Part shown: in pieces, positions 8,129-16,444 of the stretch | Layout of the letters: every line of letters begins with the position of its first letter | How positions within the stretch are numbered: the first letter of the stretch is position 1 | Notes under the pieces: generated by a model | Told to the model about the DNA's origin: nothing | Databases searched by the model: none | What the model saw: only the letters and a program-made list of their open reading frames with translations | From: a bacterium | GTDB taxonomy: Bacteria > Zixibacteria > MSB-5A5 > GN15 > FEB-12 | NCBI GenBank assembly: GCA_030640905.1 | Contig: DAOWIM010000141.1 | Location: 1-23,294 of the forward strand | Direction: 5' to 3' | DNA: 23,294 nucleotides | Made by a program: the position numbers and the translations under genes

Positions 8129-8944
8129 TTATCCTTTCCCCATATAGCCGCGTTCAATACCAAGAATGACTTTCAGGGCCGTTGCCACGATACCAAGCCC
8201 AACTCCCATGACAATCGCACGTTGAGCCGCGAGGTTGGGAACATTCATTAACCAGTTGGACGTTCGCGCCATGTAGTCACCGAAAATCGGTGTCAGGTAT
8301 GGATTGAAACGAAGCATCACGATCAAGGCCGATACAAGCAGCAAAGTTGCCAGCAGGTTTCGTGCACGGAACGCTCGGTAGGCCGCCGAGGCAATGAAGA
8401 AAGCCAGCAGCGAGAATGTTGTGGCCAGAATCGGCATGAGTACAAAATCGAAGAATGACCGGAACATCGGATTCTCCAGCGGCTCCGCCGACATAAAGTG
8501 GAAGCTCCAGGCGTTATCAAATATCCCGATCAGCACTGCGATGATCAGGAAAACGAACATTAGTCCGGCCCAGAGTCCACGACCTGATTTGACCGACATC
8601 GTCTGTACCAGCATTCCAATCGCCATAAGCACCGACAGCACGAAAATAAAGTACCAGCCCCATCCTTCGCCGTTCGGCGCTGTCCACCCAAAAATCATCA
8701 TGGAGAACAGCCCGACCAGCGTGAAGATTGAATAGCCCCAGTTCTCCTTGCGCGTACGCACCTTGGCTACCGTCACACGGAAGAGCGACCAGATAGCAAG
8801 AGCCATGGCGAAAATGCCTATGATCGTAATCCAGTCAAGAAGAAACTCGTACGCCTTCTCTGATGTTTCATGTGGGATGAAATACTGGAAGATCAGAAAC
8901 ATTCCGAAGACGAGCACGAGCATAAGTGGAATTTGTCTTTTCAT
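8129..8944 (-). CDS. Module-3 B protein: polytopic membrane protein with YRAFRARN loop and a two-helix insert
   Basis: The 271-residue product is predicted to have about eight TM segments. Like the other B copies it begins MKRQIPL, has a basic loop before a Trp (RTRKENWGYS, 63-72), the block FF.ASA.YRAFRARN (182-196) and the C-terminal block AAQRAIVMG..LGIV.TALKVILGIERGYMG (239-269). It is 45-56 residues longer than its paralogues because of a hydrophobic insert at about 96-143, which reads as two additional TM segments (FIFVLSVLMAIGMLV and LMFVFLIIAVLIGIF). The Arg-rich YRAFRARN stretch is likely cytoplasmic by the positive-inside rule. Its function is unknown. It begins 12 bp after the A gene of the module. 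Confidence 0.83.
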   Translation of the reverse strand: MKRQIPLMLVLVFGMFLIFQYFIPHETSEKAYEFLLDWITIIGIFAMALAIWSLFRVTVAKVRTRKENWGYSIFTLVGLFSMMIFGWTAPNGEGWGWYFIFVLSVLMAIGMLVQTMSVKSGRGLWAGLMFVFLIIAVLIGIFDNAWSFHFMSAEPLENPMFRSFFDFVLMPILATTFSLLAFFIASAAYRAFRARNLLATLLLVSALIVMLRFNPYLTPIFGDYMARTSNWLMNVPNLAAQRAIVMGVGLGIVATALKVILGIERGYMGKG

Positions 8945-8956
8945 AGTCCGTCTCCT

Positions 8957-10369
8957 CTAATCTACCACGTGGAAAAGTTCGATGAACCAGTTCCACTCAA
9001 ATTGAGCGGCTACCACGCCAACTATGGCCAGCAGTATCATCGCCGCCTTGGCATAGTCCTGAGCCTTGAGCGATCCGAGCAGAACCGGCTCGCGGCCGAG
9101 GTAAGCCGATGCTGCGTACAGCTCTTCACCGATCAGCGTGAAGTCGCACGCTACAATAAAGAACGGAATCTGCGCAATCTCATCGGTCCCGGCGATTTGG
9201 ATCGATCCGGCCAAGGCGCCGGTCTCTGCCAACAAAAGCGATTCGGCAAAGAACTTGCCCATATAAACGTTGGTTGCCGGAAGTTCACGAAGCATCGTGC
9301 CGTTAACAGCCGCCACGTAGGCAAACTGCAATTGCGTAACAAAGTAAACGATGTCTTCATTGTAGTCCTCAGGACGGCCGGCATCGGAGAACGATGACTT
9401 GACCACTTCCTGTGCGACCGACATGACAATCGGGTCGTAGGTCGGAACAATCAGTTCCGTCTGATACTCGGCTACCCGTTTGGCGACACGACCGAGAATA
9501 GTAAACGATGCAATCGTAGCGACATCAGCCGCCGTACCAAGACCGAGCACATAAAGAATGGGACGACCCATCTCAGTTGCCCGACCGATAGCATCATCAA
9601 CCGCCTCAATACCAGCAAGGGGTCGCACATATAGTTCAGCACCCCGTCGGGCTTTTATCACAAAGAAGACGGTCATAATCCCAAAAAACATAAAGGCGAT
9701 AAAAACGGGCGTCCGCCCGGTATTGAACCACTGCCCGTAACTCTGCACCGGACCAGCTACACCAGAAGCAGCCCTGATCGCAGAGTCACTCGTTACAGCT
9801 TCCACTCGAAAATAGAGATCACTGAAGTCCGGTATAAAATCGGATACCTTCCGGTCCTTACCACCTGTGTCGTCATACGTTGCGACACCCGAAGCGACCT
9901 TTCCGAGCAAACGCCACTCGCCGCCCTCCGGATACATACGATGCGCTTCCGGCATCTGATCTGCCATGTCGTCAATCGCAGCCCAGATAACAGCCCGTTC
10001 ATCTTTGAGTTCACCGGTTAACCGTCCAACCGAATCAATCTCCGCTGCCACCCGAGCCAGTTCGACCCGGAGGGTATCAAGCTCGTCCATAAGGAACGGC
10101 ACCCAGCGAAAAACCTCGTAGGACAGCACATTGTTCATGCCCGACCCGTCATCGGCCGATAGCTCCCATGTCACTGTGATGCTATGACCGTGGTCGTTAT
10201 CGGTATCGACCGCCTTGATATCTGACGGTGGAGCCGGAATGAGTGAAGAATCGATCATCGGCGGATCGCCGACAGTTGCCTCAACCGAAGCTGCGACTGT
10301 CTCCTGAGCTGATACGACAGGAGCGATCAGGAGAAAGGTCAGCAGGGTCAAAGTTAGTTTATATACCAT
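8957..10369 (-). CDS. Module-3 A protein: secreted FN3 domain with helical insert, TM, cytoplasmic DUF6754-like domain
   Basis: 470 residues. A clear signal peptide ends near VVSA (21). A fibronectin-III-like domain covers about 46-197 (SITVTWELSADDGSG; YEVFRW; YFRVEAVT). It is interrupted at about 92-150 by a charged, heptad-like helical segment (DELDTLRVELARVAAEIDSV), which is absent in modules 1 and 2. A TM at about 220-238 is followed by KARRG. The cytoplasmic part then carries the family blocks EAVDDAIGRATEMGRP, AGRP, FFAESLLLAETG, IQIAGT and ACDFTLIGEEL (Cys408). I assign it to the DUF6754 type from memory of this pattern. A last hydrophobic segment lies at about 441-456. It replaces the PVSRSLVM seen in the other A proteins with PTYDPIVM, so it is the most diverged A copy. 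It starts 29 bp after the module-2 D stop. Confidence 0.86.
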   Translation of the reverse strand: MVYKLTLTLLTFLLIAPVVSAQETVAASVEATVGDPPMIDSSLIPAPPSDIKAVDTDNDHGHSITVTWELSADDGSGMNNVLSYEVFRWVPFLMDELDTLRVELARVAAEIDSVGRLTGELKDERAVIWAAIDDMADQMPEAHRMYPEGGEWRLLGKVASGVATYDDTGGKDRKVSDFIPDFSDLYFRVEAVTSDSAIRAASGVAGPVQSYGQWFNTGRTPVFIAFMFFGIMTVFFVIKARRGAELYVRPLAGIEAVDDAIGRATEMGRPILYVLGLGTAADVATIASFTILGRVAKRVAEYQTELIVPTYDPIVMSVAQEVVKSSFSDAGRPEDYNEDIVYFVTQLQFAYVAAVNGTMLRELPATNVYMGKFFAESLLLAETGALAGSIQIAGTDEIAQIPFFIVACDFTLIGEELYAASAYLGREPVLLGSLKAQDYAKAAMILLAIVGVVAAQFEWNWFIELFHVVD

Positions 10370-10398
10370 ACACCATCTCCCATTCTATAGGGATATGT

Positions 10399-11214
10399 TT
10401 AACTTATTATTTCTAACCAATCACGGAAAAGGAAAGTAATTCGACCTACCAGAAGCGAGATGCGCCCCATGACAGTGTAACCAAATGAGGCACCGAAAGT
10501 AAGCATCAGAACCCAGATACCAACTTTCGAGGCCGCCCCAAAAGCGCCCTTGTGCTCCTTGGAAAAATAGAAATAAATCAATCCGCAGAAGACACCCAGG
10601 AAAATAACCCAGTTAGCCGCCATTGTCACCAGTTGCCCGGAGGCTGATAGATCGAGATTCGAGAAGAAATGACCAATCCCCTGCCACTCGGTACCAAGCA
10701 ACGGCACAAACGTATTTGAAATTTGCTTGATAAAATCGGAACGAAGGTACCGGACAAAATTCAAACCAGCGGTAGTACCAATGATGAAGGCCAGCGGCCA
10801 GCGCGATATCCATCCGCCCTTGGGCGACAAACGCATAAGCAACAAAATGCCCAGAATTACCGGAATGAAGAAGAAGAAGTTATAATCTCCCGGCTGTGGT
10901 GGCACCTCAAAGAACGAGGATAAACCATCCGAAAGTCGGGGGATTAAATTCTGAACGATCGTAGTCCAGAACCCCATGCACATCCAGAACGCCGCTGAAA
11001 CACCGACAAACAGGTGTTCCGCAAATTTGTATAACGGATTATCGGCGTACAAGAAGGACAGCACCGACAACGTCAGGAAAGCTGAAAACGTGATCAGAAA
11101 CCCCTGAATGACATAATTATCTGTTTCACCGCTTAAGCTGCCGGCTTTCAGTATCCAACTCAGAACAAAAAGTGCTGAGATCACCGCCATCAGGAGATAA
11201 GTTGTTTTCTTCAT
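10399..11214 (-). CDS. Module-2 D protein: polytopic membrane protein with FGASFGYTVMGR motif and extra N-terminal TM
   Basis: 271 residues and about seven TM segments. An extra N-terminal helix (LLMAVISALFVLSWIL, 7-22), not present in the other D proteins, precedes the shared start LTLSVLSFLYADNPLYKFAEH (47-67). The other shared blocks are WISRWPLAFIIG (135-146), YFYFSKEHKGAFG (214-226) and FGASFGYTVMGRISLLVGR (240-258). The loop after the second shared helix contains a proline-rich stretch (FEVPPQPGDY, 102-111). The ATG overlaps the C stop as ATGA, so the two genes are coupled. Nothing here points to a known transporter or enzyme family. The role within a complex is inferred only from the fixed neighbours. 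Confidence 0.84.
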   Translation of the reverse strand: MKKTTYLLMAVISALFVLSWILKAGSLSGETDNYVIQGFLITFSAFLTLSVLSFLYADNPLYKFAEHLFVGVSAAFWMCMGFWTTIVQNLIPRLSDGLSSFFEVPPQPGDYNFFFFIPVILGILLLMRLSPKGGWISRWPLAFIIGTTAGLNFVRYLRSDFIKQISNTFVPLLGTEWQGIGHFFSNLDLSASGQLVTMAANWVIFLGVFCGLIYFYFSKEHKGAFGAASKVGIWVLMLTFGASFGYTVMGRISLLVGRITFLFRDWLEIIS

Positions 11215-12128
11215 TCCTTTTTCTCCCGGCGACGCCCTCTAAAAAAGACCACATTCCCGATCACGATAAAGGCCATAATAACAACATGAGCCAGCGTCTG
11301 CGGCCCCATCATCCGCAAACCCGGAGTGTCCATCTCAGCGAATCTTGGGTGAACGCGGATCAATTCCGATTCATATTCGGCCGCACCCTTAACCCCTCCA
11401 AGAATACCAACTATCTGGCCCGGATAATACGGGTACATTTGCGGGGCCACGACTGCCGCCACACCAACGCCGACCGGGACATCCCCCGGATCACCGACAA
11501 AGAGAACCCACTCTTTGGGGCCCGGCTTGCCACCGCCGATAGACATTATGAAATCGAGATCTTTGCACGACTCAATGTTGTCGAAGATCGGAATGCTATC
11601 AAGCGGAACCGAGTTGACGTCGGTCGGAAACATCTTTTGGATGTCGGTAATGATAACGTTAAGTACACCCTCGTTGCCGGCCTTATATCCTATACTTACA
11701 TAGTCGACCAGGTTTTCCTTTTCCGGGAAACCAGGCAGAATAAATTCGCTTAGCGAATGCGACAACAACGCCTGTCCGGTCGCCCAGAGAGACATGAAGA
11801 TTATCTTATGCCCCTTCTCAAAACAGTGACGACTGATCGCGTTAGCCATCGGTTGCACTTCAGGGGCCATAGCCGGATCAAAATCGAACGAGAGTAGAAC
11901 AGTCGAACCTTCGGGAAGATTCTCAATTTTATCGAAGACAGATTTGACAACCTGCGTGGCCTTTTCCTTAAATGTCATCGGAAACAGTATCGGGGCAGCA
12001 ACCGCAAGAAAGATGAACAGGAATATGATCCGCCGGTCGACCTCGCGCGCTTGTAGAGATCTTATCAACAGCGTCACCAGACCACCAAGAATCAGAATCA
12101 GAGAAATAATTACGCCAATATTATCCAC
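11211..12128 (-). CDS. Module-2 C protein: membrane-anchored extracytoplasmic Rossmann-like domain (GTG start)
   Basis: I place the start at the GTG at 12126-12128, which has GGAGG 8 nt upstream and overlaps the B stop by 8 nt. An in-frame ATG 12 codons upstream would give a polar leader (MVSNEPTWEG) with no relation to the copies. The product is then 305 residues. Two N-terminal TMs (about 5-22 and 34-50, the second preceded by REVDRR) and a C-terminal TM (about 279-295) with a RGRRREKK tail place the domain at 55-275 outside. Motifs are VLLSFDFDP (77-85), PEVQPMA, GYKAGNE (147-153), FPTD (167-170), MYPYYPGQ and GILGGVKGAAEYE (241-253). The FDP variant keeps both aspartates of the family's D[YF]DP. 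Confidence 0.83.
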   Translation of the reverse strand: MDNIGVIISLILILGGLVTLLIRSLQAREVDRRIIFLFIFLAVAAPILFPMTFKEKATQVVKSVFDKIENLPEGSTVLLSFDFDPAMAPEVQPMANAISRHCFEKGHKIIFMSLWATGQALLSHSLSEFILPGFPEKENLVDYVSIGYKAGNEGVLNVIITDIQKMFPTDVNSVPLDSIPIFDNIESCKDLDFIMSIGGGKPGPKEWVLFVGDPGDVPVGVGVAAVVAPQMYPYYPGQIVGILGGVKGAAEYESELIRVHPRFAEMDTPGLRMMGPQTLAHVVIMAFIVIGNVVFFRGRRREKKE

Positions 12129-12801
12129 TGTCGTCCCCTCCCAGGTAGGTTCGTTCGACACCAAGTATCAGGCGCAGTGACATCGCCACGACTCCAAGAC
12201 TAATACCTATGAGGATGGCCCGCTGTCCGGCCAGATTAAACGAGTTCATTATCCAGACTGCCATATTCGGAATCTGGAAAATCGACAGTGAATCAGGTAT
12301 CCATGCAGTAAGCATCATTCCCAGCGGCGTACGACCGAGTAAAATCACAAAAGCCGCCATCAAAAGAATAGTTGCCTCGCGATTCTTGGCCCGGAACGCA
12401 CGATACGAAGCCGAAGCCACAAAGAACGCCAACAGTGCGTACATAGTTGACTGCAGCGGATTGATCACATAGTTGAACATCTCCTGGAACCATGAACCGG
12501 GCGCCGTCACGTCGGCGGCAATACCACCCGGATTGCCTATCTTGAGCAGGCCAACAAAAAGCATGAATCCAAAGCCGATCAAAGTAACAATAGAGAATCC
12601 CCAGTCAGCTTTGCGCTTCCGCAACTTACTTACGTGGACTCGGACCAAGTTGCCGGCCCCAAGGAAAAATGCAAATACCGCAATAATATCAAAGAAGAGA
12701 GTGAAATTCTCCCCCAAGGTTTCCATCGGAGGGATAAAAACCGAGAAAATCAGCAAGGTCCCGACAAAGAAAGTAATGAATAGTGGTATCTGTCTTTTCA
12801 T
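12121..12801 (-). CDS. Module-2 B protein: polytopic membrane protein with YRAFRAKN loop
   Basis: 226 residues, about six TM segments and no insert. It starts MKRQIPLFITF like its module-3 paralogue. A basic loop LRKRKADWGFS (60-70) leads into the third helix. NYVINPLQSTMYALLAFF is followed by ASASYRAFRAKN (129-140), which matches module 1 nearly residue for residue. The C-terminus LAGQRAILIGISLGVV.MSLRLILGVERTYLGG (191-222) is the most conserved part of the family and may be the subunit contact or functional helix. The ATG follows the A2 stop by 8 bp. The 3' end overlaps the next gene's GTG by 8 nt. Confidence 0.85.
   Translation of the reverse strand: MKRQIPLFITFFVGTLLIFSVFIPPMETLGENFTLFFDIIAVFAFFLGAGNLVRVHVSKLRKRKADWGFSIVTLIGFGFMLFVGLLKIGNPGGIAADVTAPGSWFQEMFNYVINPLQSTMYALLAFFVASASYRAFRAKNREATILLMAAFVILLGRTPLGMMLTAWIPDSLSIFQIPNMAVWIMNSFNLAGQRAILIGISLGVVAMSLRLILGVERTYLGGDDSG
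12137..12141 (-). promoter_or_regulatory. Ribosome binding site deciding the module-2 C start
   Basis: GGAGG within GGGAGGGG on the minus strand, inside the end of the B gene and 8 nt before the GTG at 12128. It supports the GTG start over the upstream ATG at 12164. Confidence 0.6.
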
Positions 12802-12809
12802 ATCTCAGG

Positions 12810-14057
12810 CTAACTCGTCGAAAAAATAGTTTTCAAAATATCTACCAGGCTGTTCATCGAAGAAATATCCCAAGCCTGCCCCATTGTGGCAGCCAACACT
12901 CCCACCACGATAATAACCATAGCGACCGCTTTGCCAACATCCTGCCCTTTGAGCGATCCCAGCGCCTTCGGATCTTCCGAAAGATATGCCGAGGCCGCAA
13001 AAAGTTCTTCGCCAATCAGCGTAAAATCACAGGCGGCGATGAAAAATGGTAGCTGCGCCGGTCGCGCCGTACCGGCTATTTGAATCGCGCCAATATAGTT
13101 GCCGGTCTCAGCTAAGATCAACGATTCGGCGAAGAAAGCTCCCAGCAAAAAGACCGTCGCTGGCTTCTCGCGCACCATGATGCCATCAACGGCGGCCACA
13201 TAACCGAACTGCTCATCAGTAATATAGGTTACCATGTTATCGCTATATTTCTCAGGACGTCCGGCTGTTTGATACGACGATTTGATTATCTCACGTCCCG
13301 CCGTCATGACAAGGGAGCGAGATACCGGCATAAAAATCTCGGTGTCGTAATCGGCAATTGTTTTGGAAATACGTCCGAGAATGGTCAGACCAGCCAGGGT
13401 CTGGACATCGTCCATATCCTGAATTCCGGGGATAAACAGAATCGGCCGCCCCATCTCGGTAGCCCGGCCAACGGCATCGTCGACCGCCTCCAGCCCGGCA
13501 ATCTTGCGAACAAATAGCTTCTTGCCACGTCGTGCTATTTCAATAAAGTATATAACCGCCCCCCCAACCAAGAGAGCGATCAGGAAGAGATATCTTTTGC
13601 TAAAATCAATCCACTCACGTTCCGGTGAGATAGACTCAGTCAGGTTCGACATAAACTCGGCGCCATCGGTAAGGGCCGCCACCGAATATATGTAGGTATG
13701 ACCAAGCTCAGTATTTTCGTCGCGATAATGGTTAGCCTTGGCCGGAAGATTGGCAATCACTTCGGCAACACCACCGTCATCCTGCCGGTAAATGCGATAC
13801 CCGACTACGGTGCCAATCCCGGGTAGATCATCAATCGATGGCACCCACTGCAGGTCAATTTTCTCGCCATCGTCATACTTGTGATCGGTAGCAATCAGGG
13901 AGGTCGGGGCAGCAACCATCACCTGGACGGTATCCTCAAAAGTGATAACTCCGTCATCAGGCATCTGCCCAAAAGTCGGTGCCGCCACGATACATACAAG
14001 AAGAGTCGTTACAAGGAGAAGAGTCCAGCCCGGACTGATTGAAGAACGCGATCGCAC
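12810..14057 (-). CDS. Module-2 A protein: secreted FN3 domain, TM, cytoplasmic DUF6754-like domain
   Basis: 415 residues starting at a GTG that shares its first base with the TAG stop of the module-1 D gene (TAGTG). This coupling ties module 2 to module 1. The signal peptide ends near PTFG (30). The FN3-like domain spans about 47-143, with KIDLQWVPSIDD, VVGYRIYRQ and YIYSVAAL. The TM at about 156-174 is followed by ARRGKK. The cytoplasmic domain (about 178-375) contains RKIAGLEAVDDAVGRATEMG, QDMDDVQTLAGLTILGR, PVSRSLVM, AGRP, REKPAT, FFAESLILAETG and ACDFTLIGEEL (Cys344). A final hydrophobic segment lies at about 377-395. It lacks the helical insert of module 3 and is much closer to module 1. 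Role unknown. Confidence 0.86.
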   Translation of the reverse strand: MRSRSSISPGWTLLLVTTLLVCIVAAPTFGQMPDDGVITFEDTVQVMVAAPTSLIATDHKYDDGEKIDLQWVPSIDDLPGIGTVVGYRIYRQDDGGVAEVIANLPAKANHYRDENTELGHTYIYSVAALTDGAEFMSNLTESISPEREWIDFSKRYLFLIALLVGGAVIYFIEIARRGKKLFVRKIAGLEAVDDAVGRATEMGRPILFIPGIQDMDDVQTLAGLTILGRISKTIADYDTEIFMPVSRSLVMTAGREIIKSSYQTAGRPEKYSDNMVTYITDEQFGYVAAVDGIMVREKPATVFLLGAFFAESLILAETGNYIGAIQIAGTARPAQLPFFIAACDFTLIGEELFAASAYLSEDPKALGSLKGQDVGKAVAMVIIVVGVLAATMGQAWDISSMNSLVDILKTIFSTS

Positions 14058-14758
14058 TATCGAACCAATCCCAACCAGTCAAATAGAAGGAAATCGGCCC
14101 GTCCGATTAGAAGCGACATACGGCTCATTACCGTATAGCCAAACGAAGCACCGAAGGTAATCATAATAAAGAATATGCCGACCTTGGCCGTGCCGCCGAA
14201 AGCTCCCCGGTGCTCTTTCGAGAAATAGAAATAGACCAGCCCGGTAAACGTACCGATGACAAGAACCAGATTGGAGAAGATATCAGCGCCCGAGAAAGCC
14301 GAAAACGCATTTTGTGAAGTGGCCGGATCAAGCACCCAATGCCCGACTAGCGGCATAATCGTCGCCTCAACCTGTCGCATCATGTTTGATGAGAAGTAAT
14401 TTATCAAGTAGAGACCGGAAGTACAGCCAATAATAAAGGCCAGCGGCCAGCGCGAAATCCATCCGATCTTCGGAATTAACCGCAACAACATCAGAGTGCC
14501 CAATACGGCGCCAACCAGCAGCCAGTAGTCCGGTTCGCGGGTAACCACATTTCCCGCCGAATCGATAAGCTCTTCCGGAAATATACCGTTCCAGAATTTG
14601 CCGTAGATATTGTCCCAGAACAAAACGACAAACCAGTAGCCGGCCGAAATACCGACAAAGATCGCTTCACTCAGCTTATACCAGGGATTGTCCTTATATA
14701 GGAAAGAGACTATCCCCAGTGTAAGAAAAGCAGCAACCCAGACAGCAAAGTGTTCCAT
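14057..14758 (-). CDS. Module-1 D protein: minimal polytopic membrane protein with FGASFGYTVMSR motif
   Basis: The 233-residue product is the shortest D copy and defines the family core. It has about six TM segments (near 4-21, 30-48, 77-94, 102-122, 159-180 and 192-212). Conserved elements are FLYKDNPWYKLSEA (19-32) after the first helix, WISRWPLAFIIGC (100-112), YFYFSKEHRGAFGG (176-189) and FGASFGYTVMSRMSLLIGR (202-220). The lysine- and histidine-bearing loop SKEHRGAFGG is a good candidate cytoplasmic functional or docking loop. The gap to the C gene is 29 bp. Its stop is shared with the next module's GTG. Confidence 0.84.
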   Translation of the reverse strand: MEHFAVWVAAFLTLGIVSFLYKDNPWYKLSEAIFVGISAGYWFVVLFWDNIYGKFWNGIFPEELIDSAGNVVTREPDYWLLVGAVLGTLMLLRLIPKIGWISRWPLAFIIGCTSGLYLINYFSSNMMRQVEATIMPLVGHWVLDPATSQNAFSAFSGADIFSNLVLVIGTFTGLVYFYFSKEHRGAFGGTAKVGIFFIMITFGASFGYTVMSRMSLLIGRADFLLFDWLGLVR

Positions 14759-14787
14759 AAACTACCGGTACCTCAATTCCAATCTAA

Positions 14788-15792
14788 CTACAGTTTCTTT
14801 TTCCGGCCGCCGACAATAAAAGCGACATTCCCGATCAATATGAACGCTATCACAACCATATGAGCAAACGATTGCGACAGCATGAACCGCGTACCTTTAT
14901 CTTCCCGTCCAACCAATTTTTCAAACTCGGCGGCACCGTTCATCCCGCCGAGCAATCCGGCCAACTGACCGGCCTGCAAGTAGGTGTACATCATAGGCGC
15001 CTGCACCGCCGTGTTGCCGCCGCCCATACTGAGACCGTAGCGATCAACCGCCACCTGCACCCACTCCTGAGTACCGGGATAACCGGCCGAGAGATTGAAC
15101 GAATAATCGATATTAGAAAAATTACGGATGTTTCGCACTAATTCCAGGTCGCTATAGGGATGACCGGAGTAATCGGTGGGGAACATCGACTCAAACGACC
15201 CCCCCATCCGTTGAATCACAAATTCATTTCCCGCCTGATAACCGAGGTTCACATAGTCAATGCCATACTGAAGGTTCTTCGCCTCGATTTCAGGAAGGGC
15301 CAGCAGTTTATCAATAGCCAAGTTGGCCTGCTGCGGTCCCTGCGGCCAAAGCCCGATCACAATCACCTTGAAATCGTGGGTAAAGCAATAATACAGAAAT
15401 GCCTCGGCCATCGGCTGCAACTCAGGCGCTGACGGCGGGTCATAGTCAAACGACACCAGCACCTTTGCTCCGGAAGGAAGTTCCGATATAGCGTCGTAAA
15501 GCTGCTGTGTCTCCGGCGAAATTACAATCTTCTGCGAAATCGACATGAAGAGAGGCAACGACACGGCTATGCCAACATATAGAAACACCACGCGACGCCC
15601 AATTAAACGCCCCTTAAGAGTAAGCACCAGAATCCACAGCAACGAGGCCGCAAGAAGAATAACCACAATCACCGAAACGGTCGGTGAGAACTGAACGCCT
15701 TCAAACCCTCCCACCACTTTGGCCAAGTACGCAATTACGGTCAAGACCAGAATGATTCCAGCAACCAGCATCTCTTTTACTCTCGTCGTCAA
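14788..15792 (-). CDS. Module-1 C protein: membrane-anchored extracytoplasmic Rossmann-like domain, three N-terminal TMs
   Basis: 334 residues, the longest C copy. Hydrophobic segments lie at about 8-25, 38-58 and 68-85. The third follows GRRVV, so the 220-residue domain after it should face outward. A final TM at about 309-327 ends in GGRKKKL. The domain has AKVLVSFDYDPPSAPELQPMAE (109-130), FKVIVIGLWP, YVNLGYQAGNE (180-190), FPTDYSGHPYSDLELV (204-219), MMYTYLQAGQ and GLLGGMNGAAEFE (279-291). Alternating short hydrophobic strands and helices suggest a Rossmann-like fold, which I infer from the pattern without a family match. The start is 2 bp after the B gene stop. Confidence 0.84.
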   Translation of the reverse strand: MTTRVKEMLVAGIILVLTVIAYLAKVVGGFEGVQFSPTVSVIVVILLAASLLWILVLTLKGRLIGRRVVFLYVGIAVSLPLFMSISQKIVISPETQQLYDAISELPSGAKVLVSFDYDPPSAPELQPMAEAFLYYCFTHDFKVIVIGLWPQGPQQANLAIDKLLALPEIEAKNLQYGIDYVNLGYQAGNEFVIQRMGGSFESMFPTDYSGHPYSDLELVRNIRNFSNIDYSFNLSAGYPGTQEWVQVAVDRYGLSMGGGNTAVQAPMMYTYLQAGQLAGLLGGMNGAAEFEKLVGREDKGTRFMLSQSFAHMVVIAFILIGNVAFIVGGRKKKL

Positions 15793-15794
15793 GG

Positions 15795-16442
15795 TTACTC
15801 ACCCCCCAGATGTGAACGTTCGATTCCGAGAATAATGCGCAACGAGGTCGAAACTATACCCAAGGCGATACCAATCATGATAGCTCTCTGCCCAGCTGCC
15901 TGCGGGAAATTCATCACCCAACTGGCCAACGCCGACAAACGATATCCATCGGGCAGGAATGCTGTCAGCATATCGCCGACCGGCACCCGTCCCAGCATCA
16001 CAAAGAAAGCCGCTCCCAGCAAGAGAGTCGCCTCAAAGTTGCGGGCACGAAAAGCTCGGTATGAGGCCGAGGCCACGAAGAATGCCAGAATAGCAAACAT
16101 TGTAGCCGACAGCGGCGTATAAACGTAATCATAAAGCCAGCTAAAAGCAGTGCCCTGGCCGCGAAAACTTTCACCCTCGATAAACCCGATTATCACTATC
16201 AGGAAAAAACACGCTACTATAACTATCGAATAGATCCAGTCCGACTTCCTGGCGGCGATTTTCTGCGCCGATATCTTCAACAGGTTGAGCGCCCCCAGCC
16301 AGATAGCGCACGCCTGAACGATCGAAAACCAGTCTGAGAACCAGTCGTTCATCCGGCTGAACGGGAAATGCGGGATGAAGTACTGTACGACAAAAACGAC
16401 GCCGACAATTCCGGTTATGGCCAGTGGTATCTCTCTGCGCAT
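15795..16442 (-). CDS. Module-1 B protein: six-TM membrane protein with YRAFRARN loop
   Basis: 215 residues, the minimal B form. TM segments are predicted near 6-23, 35-55, 68-88, 107-127, 136-151 and 184-205. It starts MRREIPL and has AARKSDWIYS (63-72) before the third helix. It also has FFVASASYRAFRARN (121-135) and AAGQRAIMIGIALGIVSTS (182-200), followed by LRIILGIERSHLGG. Tyr128 and the three Arg or Lys positions of the loop are constant in all copies. The ATG lies 2 bp after the A stop. No signature of a characterised channel, permease or enzyme is visible. Confidence 0.85.
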   Translation of the reverse strand: MRREIPLAITGIVGVVFVVQYFIPHFPFSRMNDWFSDWFSIVQACAIWLGALNLLKISAQKIAARKSDWIYSIVIVACFFLIVIIGFIEGESFRGQGTAFSWLYDYVYTPLSATMFAILAFFVASASYRAFRARNFEATLLLGAAFFVMLGRVPVGDMLTAFLPDGYRLSALASWVMNFPQAAGQRAIMIGIALGIVSTSLRIILGIERSHLGGE

Positions 16443-16444
16443 GG

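Noticed and set aside
11211..12164. ATG at 12164 as start of the module-2 C gene
   Set aside because: It adds a polar leader overlapping 44 nt of the B gene; the GTG at 12128 has a well-placed GGAGG and matches the paralogues.
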